Assembly (NCBI RefSeq): GCF_028289855.1 | Contig: NZ_JAQGKZ010000060.1 | Coordinates: 1 to 37,227, forward strand | Length of the DNA: 37,227 bases | Origin: Sphingomonas bacterium | GTDB lineage: Bacteria; Pseudomonadota; Alphaproteobacteria; Sphingomonadales; Sphingomonadaceae | Reading direction: 5' to 3' | Shown: positions 1 to 5,663 of the stretch, one piece after another | Layout: the number at the start of each line of letters is the position of its first letter | How positions within the stretch are numbered: the first letter of the stretch is position 1 | Position numbers and translations under genes: made by a program | Notes under the pieces: model-generated | What the model saw: only the letters and a program-made list of their open reading frames with translations | Database searches by the model: none | Told to the model about the DNA's origin: nothing

Positions 1-765
1 GCAGCAGATGTTCTTGCGCTCTTGCGCGAGCAGTCGCAGCCAGAGGTACTGCGCCTGGTTGGTGTCCTGATATTCGTCGACCAATATATATTTGAAGCGC
101 TGCTGATAGGTTTCGAGGACGTCGCGGTGCGTCCGCAGGATCGTCAGCATGTGCAGCAGGAGATCGCCGAAGTCGCAGGCATTCAATGCCTTCAGCCGTT
201 CCTGATAGCGCGCGTAAAGCTCGCCGCCGCGGCCGTTGGCATAGGCCTGGCTTTCGCCGGCATCGATCTGCGCCGGGGTCCAGCCCTTGTTCTTCCACTG
301 GTCGATCAGCCCGGCGAGCTGGCGCGCCGGCCACCGTTTCTCGTCGAGATCGGCGGCGGTGATCAATTGCTTGAGCAGGCGCAGCTGGTCGTCGGTGTCG
401 AGGATCGTGAAATTGCTTTGCAGCCCGACGAGTTCGGCATGGCGGCGCAGCATCTTGGCGCCGATCGCGTGGAACGTGCCGAGCCACGGCATCCCCTCGA
501 CCGCATCGCCTACCAGCCGCCCGACACGCTCGCGCATCTCGCGCGCGGCCTTGTTGGTGAAGGTGACCGACAGGATTTCCGACGGCCAGGCGCGCTTGGT
601 GTAGAGCAGGTGTGCGAGGCGGGCGGTGAGCGCGGCGGTCTTGCCGGTGCCCGCGCCTGCCAGCACCAGCACCGGGCCCTCGGTGGTCAGCACCGCCTCG
701 CGCTGCGGCGGGTTGAGGCCGCGCAGATAGGGGGGATCGTCGGGGAGGGATGCCGGTTGGGTCAC
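1..765 (-). CDS. uvrD: UvrD/PcrA-type ATP-dependent DNA helicase, 5' part
   Basis: Superfamily 1A DNA helicase of repair and replication, seen here as its first 255 codons; the rest lies beyond base 1. The minus-strand translation shows the N-terminal Q-motif region (GLNPPQREAV), Walker A (AGAGTGKT), motif Ia (TFTNKAAREM) with the TFHAIGAKMLR segment after it, and the DEXX box as VDEYQDTN, ending in KNIC just before the usual VGDDDQS motif. The chosen start is GTG at 765, giving a short lead before the Q motif; a TTG start further upstream cannot be excluded. It is divergent from the amidohydrolase at 845, so promoters for both must lie in the 79 bp between them. Assignment to the UvrD/PcrA family is secure; which paralogue it is cannot be told without the C-terminus. 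Confidence 0.93.
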   Translation of the reverse strand, partial: MTQPASLPDDPPYLRGLNPPQREAVLTTEGPVLVLAGAGTGKTAALTARLAHLLYTKRAWPSEILSVTFTNKAAREMRERVGRLVGDAVEGMPWLGTFHAIGAKMLRRHAELVGLQSNFTILDTDDQLRLLKQLITAADLDEKRWPARQLAGLIDQWKNKGWTPAQIDAGESQAYANGRGGELYARYQERLKALNACDFGDLLLHMLTILRTHRDVLETYQQRFKYILVDEYQDTNQAQYLWLRLLAQERKNICC

Positions 766-844
766 GCGTGAACACTTAGGGAACGCGGCTTGTGCGGGCA
801 ACCGTGCGGGCGCATCGTGCGCGATAACTTATCGGGGGACCGCC

Positions 845-2332
845 ATGCGCCGACTGATTCCGCTGACCGCGTTGCTGCTGGGGGCGGCGGCGCCCGCGAA
901 GGTCGACATGGCCGCCGCGATCCTGCCGCCCCCGGCCGCGCCGGGGAAGGCGGTGCTGCCGTTCGTCAAGGAGGCCGCGGGCAAGTTGGCGCTCCGCCAC
1001 GTTCGCATCATAGACGGCACCGGCGCCGCGCCGCTGGTGGACCGCACGCTGCTGATCGACGGCGGGCGGATCGCGGGCATCCTGCCGGGCGATGCGCTGC
1101 CGGGGGCGGACTATCGGGTTATCGACGCGACCGGCAAGAGCGTGATGCCCGGCATCGTCGGGATGCACGACCACCAATATTATATCGCGCGGCCCAATCT
1201 GACCGCGGAAGGGCGGAGCGAGCCGCCGTTGATGGTGCCGCAAATGACCTTCTCGTCGCCGCGCCTGTACCTCGCGAGCGGGGTCACGACGCTGCGCACC
1301 ACCGGCAGCGTCGAGCCCTATACCGACCTCAACATGAAGGCAGCGATCGACGCCGGCACCTTGCCCGGGCCGCACATGGACGTGACCGGGCCGTATCTCG
1401 AGGGATCGGGCAGCCCGTTCCTCCAGATGCACCCGCTCAAGGACGCCGCCGACGCCGCGCGGACGGTGAATTTCTGGGCCGATCAGGGCGCGACCAGCTT
1501 CAAGGCGTATATGAATATCACTCGCGCCGAGCTGAAGGCGGCGATCGACGCGGCGCATGCGCGCGGTTTGAAGGTGACGGGGCATTTGTGTTCGGTGACC
1601 TACCCTGAAGCCGCCGCGCTGGGGATCGACGATCTGGAGCATGGCTTCTGGGTCAATACGCAACTCGATCCGGGCAAGGCGGCGGACGTCTGTCCCGACA
1701 GCGACGGCGGGCCGACACTGGCGGCGATGACCCCCGATAGTGCCGCCGGGAAGGCGCTGATCGCGTTGCTGGTGGCGAAGCATGTCGCGGTCACTTCGAC
1801 GCTGCCGGTGTTCGAGGCGGCATCGCCGACGTATCGGACGCTGCCGCCGCGCCAGCTCGAGTTGATGTCGCCCGAGGCGCGGACCGACTATTTCTACGTC
1901 CGCACCCGCGTCGCGACCGCGTCGCCTGAGCGCAAGGCGGCGCAGGCGACGCTATGGGCCAACGAACTGGCGATGGAGCGCGCGTTCGTCGCGGGCGGTG
2001 GGCTGCTGATCGCCGGCCCCGATCCGACCGGGGGCGGGCAGGTGCTGCCCGGCTTCGGCGACCAGCGCGCGATCGAATTGCTGGTCGATGCTGGGTTCTC
2101 GCCGATCGAGGCGATCCGGATCGGGACGCTCAATGGAGCCGTGTATTTGGGATTGGATGGCCGCATCGGATCGATCACCGTCGGCAAGGACGCCGATCTG
2201 GTGCTGGTCGACGGCGATCCGTCAAAGGCTATCGGTGACATCGAGAAGGTCGTGACGGTGTTCAAGGATGGGGTGGGGTACGATCCCGCGGCGCTGCTGG
2301 TGTCGGTGCGGGGGCGGTATGGGCAATATTGA
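845..2332 (+). CDS. secreted amidohydrolase family protein
   Basis: Metal-dependent hydrolase of the amidohydrolase superfamily, closest in layout to the imidazolonepropionase/prolidase-like exported members. A hydrophobic N-terminus (about residues 4-16) suggests export. The metal site can be read: His108-x-His110 after the PGIVGMHDH strand, Lys220 (probable carboxylated bridging lysine, TSFKAY), His247 (VTGHL), His266 (DLEHGF) and Asp393 (AGPDPTGG). The C-terminal LGLDGRIGSITVGKDADLVL segment is the usual small beta-sandwich closing strand. At 495 residues it is full length. It starts at the ATG at 845 and stands alone, divergent from the helicase. Substrate is unknown; peptides or cyclic amides are typical for such exported sphingomonad enzymes. 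Family call is firm, substrate is not. Confidence 0.9.
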   Translation: MRRLIPLTALLLGAAAPAKVDMAAAILPPPAAPGKAVLPFVKEAAGKLALRHVRIIDGTGAAPLVDRTLLIDGGRIAGILPGDALPGADYRVIDATGKSVMPGIVGMHDHQYYIARPNLTAEGRSEPPLMVPQMTFSSPRLYLASGVTTLRTTGSVEPYTDLNMKAAIDAGTLPGPHMDVTGPYLEGSGSPFLQMHPLKDAADAARTVNFWADQGATSFKAYMNITRAELKAAIDAAHARGLKVTGHLCSVTYPEAAALGIDDLEHGFWVNTQLDPGKAADVCPDSDGGPTLAAMTPDSAAGKALIALLVAKHVAVTSTLPVFEAASPTYRTLPPRQLELMSPEARTDYFYVRTRVATASPERKAAQATLWANELAMERAFVAGGGLLIAGPDPTGGGQVLPGFGDQRAIELLVDAGFSPIEAIRIGTLNGAVYLGLDGRIGSITVGKDADLVLVDGDPSKAIGDIEKVVTVFKDGVGYDPAALLVSVRGRYGQY

Positions 2333-2401
2333 TGAGGGAAGGGTGGGTCCGGCCCATCACCGAATGTTGCCGAGGCCTCAGCAGATTGCCATGTTCGCCG
2401 C

Positions 2402-2704
2402 ATGACTGACGGCGATCTGCAAATCATCGCGCCGAACGTGAGATATTGGCATCCCTCCGACGAGCGAGCCTTTTTCGAATGGCTCGACCGTATGCCCTGT
2501 GTCCGTGACTATCATGGTGTGGTCCGTGACTTGTTCATCAATTTCAGACGCTTCCCCACGCATGACGACCTTTGGGAGATCATCGGCTTTTGTCGTCGTT
2601 ATGAGATTGATTTGGCACAGCTTGCGAAGTTTGTGACCGACGAAAACAGCCGATGGCTTCCCGATGAAATCTCATGGGATCCATCGCAGGCGGCAGAAAG
2701 CTAA
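2402..2704 (+). CDS. small conserved-looking hypothetical protein
   Basis: A 100-residue acidic, aromatic-rich soluble protein with no signal peptide or membrane segment. I do not recognise the family. Features seen: a tryptophan-rich start (RYWHPSDERAFFEWLDRM), an LF-x-NF-x-RFPTHDDLWEII middle and a WLPDEISWDP end, which look like folded protein rather than a chance frame. Its GC content is visibly lower than the genes around it, which may point to acquisition. It is 69 bp behind the amidohydrolase. A GC-rich hairpin at 2731-2764 (CGGCCGG and GCCGGCCG arms, no U-run) follows and could end the transcript. Confidence 0.6.
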   Translation: MTDGDLQIIAPNVRYWHPSDERAFFEWLDRMPCVRDYHGVVRDLFINFRRFPTHDDLWEIIGFCRRYEIDLAQLAKFVTDENSRWLPDEISWDPSQAAES

Positions 2705-2821
2705 TCAACCGCAGCCGCCGGCAAAGCCGTCGGCCGGATCGGGCTGAAGCCCGTCCGCCGGCCGTGCGGGGCGTTGCGCTGCGCGCAGCGGCGCGGGCGT
2801 CGCCGCGCCTTCGCCCCGCAC

Positions 2822-2855
2822 AAAAAAACGGGGCGGCCCTGGACGGACCGCCCCG
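2822..2855 (-). terminator. intrinsic terminator of the candidate sRNA
   Basis: An 8-bp stem (2829-2836 with 2848-2855, all G-C pairs) is followed on the minus strand by seven consecutive T residues at 2822-2828. It is one of the clearest terminators in the window, and no protein gene ends close upstream of it. Confidence 0.8.
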
Positions 2856-2930
2856 CAGTTCGGGGAGATCGGCCAAGGGGGATAAGGCCGATCAAGATCG
2901 CGGCGAGCAAGGGGAGGACTAGCCGCGACG
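2822..2930 (-). ncRNA. candidate trans-acting sRNA with C-rich (anti-Shine-Dalgarno) loops
   Basis: Three stem-loops follow one another on the minus strand. Stem 1 pairs TCGCGGC with GCCGCGA (2898-2904 with 2922-2928) around a 17-nt loop that reads UCCUCCCC. Stem 2 is a perfect 8-bp GATCGGCC/GGCCGATC pair (2867-2874 with 2886-2893) around an 11-nt loop holding CCCCC. The linker contains UCUCCCC. Stem 3 is an 8-bp CGGGGCGG hairpin followed by seven U residues, an intrinsic terminator. A sigma70-like promoter lies just upstream. Loops exposing CCUCC-type motifs are known from alphaproteobacterial anti-SD small RNAs, for example the alpha-r14 and cuckoo/CcsR families. An alternative is the overlapping 69-codon frame at 2701-2910, but it runs straight through the terminator and reads like a shadow. 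Confidence 0.65.
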
Positions 2931-2935
2931 CATCC

Positions 2936-2963
2936 TAAATAGGCGCGGTTTGTCGCGGTTCAA
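2936..2963 (-). promoter_or_regulatory. sigma70-type promoter of the candidate sRNA
   Basis: On the minus strand TTGAAC (2958-2963) is followed after 16 bp by TATTTA (2936-2941). Transcription would begin near 2929, exactly at the first stem of the candidate RNA. Confidence 0.5.
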
Positions 2964-3000
2964 TGTCGCAATTGTTGCAATTTGTCGCAGCCCCGCTCGG

Positions 3001-3327
3001 CTACCAGGAATTGACAATGGTGACGGTGAGTGGATCGGAGTCCGGCGCCGAGACGGTCGGTTTCGGGCGTGGCGTGACCCGCCGCGGCAAGACGCCCGGA
3101 GCCGGCGCCGATGGGCCGACCGGCGGCATCACGGCGACAGGCGCCGGCGAGGGTGACGGCACCGGATCGATCCTGAGCGCGGTCTCGCCCGGCGATGCTA
3201 CCGGTTTCGGCCGATCCGACGGGAAGACGAGCGACGCCGCGATCACGCCGATCGCCACCGCGCCGAGCAGCCCGGCGGCCGCGACGATCCACAGGCGAGC
3301 GTGACGCAGGATCGTCCGATCGCTTAT
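3001..3327 (-). CDS. single-span membrane protein with proline-rich tail; apparent ATA start
   Basis: Encodes about 108 residues: a basic N-terminus (SDRTILRHARLW), one hydrophobic helix (IVAAAGLLGAVAIGVIAASLVF), then a long Pro/Ala-rich stretch ending in DPLTVTIVNSW. No known domain. In this frame there is no ATG, GTG or TTG between the natural start region and the middle of the helix (first GTG at 3258). At the expected place, overlapping the stop of the preceding gene, the codon is ATA (3325-3327) with a GGACGGA sequence about 8 nt upstream. A single G-to-A change from an ATGA junction would give exactly this arrangement. Either ATA is used, translation starts late at GTG 3258, or the gene is silenced. 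The two genes form a pair transcribed leftwards. Confidence 0.5.
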   Translation of the reverse strand: MSDRTILRHARLWIVAAAGLLGAVAIGVIAASLVFPSDRPKPVASPGETALRIDPVPSPSPAPVAVMPPVGPSAPAPGVLPRRVTPRPKPTVSAPDSDPLTVTIVNSW

Positions 3328-3677
3328 TGCGGCGTTCCGTCCGATGGCGCGGCGGGCGGGGGCTGACTTGGTTCGCTCGCGGCGGTCCCCGGCGGATCGC
3401 CGTCGGCGGGGCCTTTGAGTTCGGGTGGGTCGTCTTTGGTAGGCGCGGGTTCGCCGCTTTGCGATCCGACCGTATCGGTCGACGGCGGAGCGGGGTCGGC
3501 GGGCTGGTCGGCGACCTGTTCGTCGGCCGTCGAGGGCCGCGGTGCGTTGGCGTTGGCGGTCGCCGCCGTCGTCGTGGATGCCGGGGCCGCACCGCTCATG
3601 CGGAATGCGACCAGGCCCAAGACAAGCCCCGCCGCGACGACCAGCGCCAGGATGACCGTGAACTGACGATCCTTCAT
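3324..3677 (-). CDS. single-span membrane protein with disordered Pro/Ala/Thr-rich tail
   Basis: 117 residues if begun at the ATG at 3677, which is preceded by GAGGAA at good distance; the ATG at 3689 has no such site. One N-terminal membrane helix (FTVILALVVAAGLVLGLVAF), then a roughly 90-residue low-complexity region rich in Ala, Pro, Thr, Asp and Ser with no visible domain. This predicts an inner-membrane anchor with a flexible periplasmic tail. It resembles the gene that follows it in design (helix plus Pro-rich tail) but not clearly in sequence. Its stop overlaps the ATA start of that gene. A CtrA-like box lies about 240 bp upstream. Function unknown. Confidence 0.6.
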   Translation of the reverse strand: MKDRQFTVILALVVAAGLVLGLVAFRMSGAAPASTTTAATANANAPRPSTADEQVADQPADPAPPSTDTVGSQSGEPAPTKDDPPELKGPADGDPPGTAASEPSQPPPAAPSDGTPQ

Positions 3678-3917
3678 TCGATTCCTCATTCGATAGGTCT
3701 TGCGCGCGATCCTTAAGCCGCAGTGGTGAAGATTTCGGCAATTCCGGGGCGATGCAGCGGTGGGGGAGCGTCTATCTATAAGACGGCCGGGTCACCCGCA
3801 TTGCTTGCGGCATGGGTCGGCGCTGGACATGCCAAGCGAAGCTGTTGCCTAAATACAACAGCGCCAAAGCGGATGTTTTCACTCAACGGAGAGTGGTTAA
3901 CACCCGATTCGGAAAAG

Positions 3918-3932
3918 TTAACAAATAGTTAA
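3918..3932. promoter_or_regulatory. CtrA-like binding site
   Basis: TTAA-N7-TTAA (3918-3921 and 3929-3932), a full match to the core of the CtrA cell-cycle regulator consensus. Read on the minus strand it is TTAA-N7-TTAAC. Further TTAAC half-sites flank it (around 3898 and 3936). It lies upstream of the leftward membrane-protein pair. Confidence 0.45.
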
Positions 3933-3986
3933 TTTTTAACGGTTTTCGGTCAGGAGGGCTGCTGGTTTTGCCGATCCGACCGCACC

Positions 3987-4056
3987 GGATAAAGAGCGGC
4001 CCGCCTCCGCTGGCATCTCGTTGTTAAAACGAGGAAAACCAGCGGGAAGCGGGCCG
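3987..4056 (-). terminator. long hairpin, probable terminator or attenuator behind the 17-codon ORF
   Basis: On either strand CGGCCCGC pairs with GCGGGCCG, CCGCTGG with CCAGCGG, and an inner CTCGT with ACGAG, making a stem of about 20 bp with small bulges (3997-4056). On the minus strand it is followed by CTCTTTATCC, a weak U-rich tail. It begins 11 bp after the stop of the 17-codon ORF. Confidence 0.5.
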
Positions 4057-4067
4057 TCTAAAATCGC

Positions 4068-4121
4068 TTACCAGGGGCGAACTTGATCGCCGTGGATAAG
4101 CGCAATGATAAACGCGAGCAT
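4068..4121 (-). CDS. 17-codon small ORF (possible leader peptide)
   Basis: ATG at 4121 to TAA at 4068 encodes MLAFIIALIHGDQVRPW. It is preceded by AGGAGT at 6 nt spacing, the best ribosome-binding site in this region, and followed immediately by a long hairpin. The peptide is hydrophobic at the start (a short membrane-like stretch) and ends in Arg-Pro-Trp. Such a layout fits a leader peptide, a membrane microprotein or the coding part of a dual-function RNA. There is no biosynthetic operon downstream, so a classical amino-acid attenuator is unlikely. Expression is inferred only from the signals. Confidence 0.45.
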   Translation of the reverse strand: MLAFIIALIHGDQVRPW

Positions 4122-4163
4122 TGCTTTACTCCTAATGCGCCCACCCCGGGCACAGGACGATTG

Positions 4164-4179
4164 TTAATTGAAATTTAAC
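4164..4179 (+). promoter_or_regulatory. CtrA-like binding site upstream of the EAL gene
   Basis: TTAA (4164-4167), 7 bp, TTAAC (4175-4179): a perfect match to the full CtrA consensus TTAA-N7-TTAAC. It is about 100 bp upstream of the ATG of the EAL-domain gene and about 45 bp upstream of the divergent 17-codon ORF, so it could serve either. Confidence 0.55.
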
Positions 4180-4275
4180 CAGAAAGCAATCGATCTCGCG
4201 CTGCTGGTGCGCGTTACCTCGTCCGATTTGCCCCGCTTAAGAGTTCCTTCAGCCGTGTTCTGTATCGCCGGACCT

Positions 4276-5631
4276 ATGGCGCGCGTTCGCATACCGATTA
4301 GTCCTGCCGTCGAACCGGCTCGCCGGTCGAGCCGCGCCGGCGGCGAACGCGGCCGCCATCGCAGCGTCGTGCCGCCGGCTGAGACGTCGCTCGCCAAGCC
4401 GTGGATCGCCCAGGCGTTACTGCAACTGACCAACCAGGCGACGCTTCGTCGCGTACTTGGCGTGGCGCGTTCCAACGACGTCGCAATCGATATTGCCGAC
4501 CGCGTCGTCGCGCTGATGCCCGATGCCGCGGTGACGGTGGTCGGGCGGTGGACGATCGAGGTCGAGGCATGTGTCGGCGACGCGGCCGAGCTCGACGCGT
4601 TCGCCGCGGCATTGACGGCGGCGGTTGCCGAGCCGTTCGATCTCGACGGCGAGCACCACGCGATCGACCTGGCGATCGGCATCGCGGCGGGACCGCCGGG
4701 GTCGATCGACGACGTCCGCCTGGCCGAAGAAGCCGAGGATGCGCTCGGCCAGTCGCGGATCGAACACGGACCGGTCGTCCGCGACCTGTCGCAGGCCGAT
4801 CCGATGGTCGGTGCGCTGGCGCTCAAGCGCGATCTGCCGGGCGCGATCGATCGCGGCGAGATGTTCCTGCAATACCAACCCAAGGTCCACGTGCGCCGCC
4901 AGGAAGTGGCGAGCGCCGAAGCACTGGTGCGCTGGCGGCACCCGGTGCGCGGGCTGATCCTGCCGAGCGATTTCATTCCGCTCGCCGAAAGCACCCGCGA
5001 CATCGACCGGTTGACGCTGTGGACGATCGAACAGGTGATCACCGACCAGCGCCGATTGCGCGACGAAGGTCAGGACATCACGCTCTTCATTAACATCTCC
5101 GGCCAGCTGTTGAGCAACGCCAAGTTCGTCAAGCGCGCGTGCGAGATCGTCAGCGCGTCGGACGCATCGCTGGGCTTCGAGATCACCGAGACGTCGGTGA
5201 TCCGCGATCCGGTCAGCGCGATCGCCAACCTCAACATCTTCGCCGACCACGGCATCGCGATCGCGATCGACGATTATGGCGCCGGCCTGTCGAGCCTGGC
5301 GTATTTGAAACAGCTTCCCGCGCAGGAGTTGAAGATCGACAAGATGTTCGTGCTGCAGCTTACCAGCAGCAACCGCGACCCGCTGATCGTCCGGTCGACC
5401 ATCGACCTTGCCCACGCGCTGGAGATGGAAGTGACCGCCGAAGGGGTCGAAACGCCCGCCGCGCTGGCGCTGCTCAGCGTCATGGGGTGCGACATGATCC
5501 AGGGCTATCTGATCAGCCGTCCGCTCGAGATCGAGGCATTCTGTCATTACATGCGCGATCACAGGGACGCCGCCTTGGTCGATTCGGCGCGCGCGACGTT
5601 CCGAGCGGGCGTTTTCCGCCGCGTCGCCTGA
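4276..5631 (+). CDS. EAL-domain cyclic-di-GMP phosphodiesterase with degenerate GGDEF-like N-terminus
   Basis: Predicted to hydrolyse c-di-GMP to pGpG. Start chosen at ATG 4276 (451 residues); the open frame reaches back to a TTG at 4168, but this overlaps a CtrA-like box. Residues about 45-175 resemble a GGDEF fold without a GG[D/E]EF motif, so no cyclase activity is expected. The EAL domain (about 185-435) keeps the metal and catalytic set: Glu215 in AEALVRW, Asn273 in FINISG, Glu302 in FEITET, Asp332-Asp333 in IDDYGAG, Lys353 in LKIDK and Glu389 in TAEGVET. No membrane segment or sensor domain is visible, so it is probably cytosolic. Together with the CtrA-like box, this suggests a role in cell-cycle-coupled motility or surface attachment; that part is inference. 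Confidence 0.9.
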   Translation: MARVRIPISPAVEPARRSSRAGGERGRHRSVVPPAETSLAKPWIAQALLQLTNQATLRRVLGVARSNDVAIDIADRVVALMPDAAVTVVGRWTIEVEACVGDAAELDAFAAALTAAVAEPFDLDGEHHAIDLAIGIAAGPPGSIDDVRLAEEAEDALGQSRIEHGPVVRDLSQADPMVGALALKRDLPGAIDRGEMFLQYQPKVHVRRQEVASAEALVRWRHPVRGLILPSDFIPLAESTRDIDRLTLWTIEQVITDQRRLRDEGQDITLFINISGQLLSNAKFVKRACEIVSASDASLGFEITETSVIRDPVSAIANLNIFADHGIAIAIDDYGAGLSSLAYLKQLPAQELKIDKMFVLQLTSSNRDPLIVRSTIDLAHALEMEVTAEGVETPAALALLSVMGCDMIQGYLISRPLEIEAFCHYMRDHRDAALVDSARATFRAGVFRRVA

Positions 5632-5663
5632 AGGCTTAGCGTCGTTTTAATGGGTAGGCGCCC

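Larger units (their letters stand above)
3690..4275. other. 586-bp AT-richer regulatory region without an ordinary gene
   Basis: No convincing gene of normal size is found here, but the stretch is full of signals. There is a perfect 7-bp inverted repeat GCTGTTG-N8-CAACAGC at 3841-3862, two CtrA-like boxes (3918-3932 and 4164-4179), a 17-codon ORF with an ideal ribosome-binding site (4068-4121, minus) and a long hairpin (3997-4056). The AT-rich TTAA-dense patch around 3895-3940 contrasts with the GC-rich surroundings. The EAL gene could be extended upstream to a TTG at 4168, but that codon lies inside a CtrA-like box. Confidence 0.6.

Noticed and set aside
2701..2910. 69-codon minus-strand frame over the sRNA region
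   Set aside because: It runs through the two downstream stem-loops and a U7 terminator and becomes Arg-rich, as expected of a shadow frame in GC-rich DNA. The RNA reading explains the region better.
2951..2989. Three GTCGC direct repeats as a possible short array
   Set aside because: Unequal spacing and only five bases each; one overlaps the sRNA promoter region. No CRISPR-like repeat is present anywhere in the window.
3723..3932. 69-codon plus-strand frame in the gap before the EAL gene
   Set aside because: No ribosome-binding site, no conserved look, and it overlaps a palindrome and a CtrA-like box.
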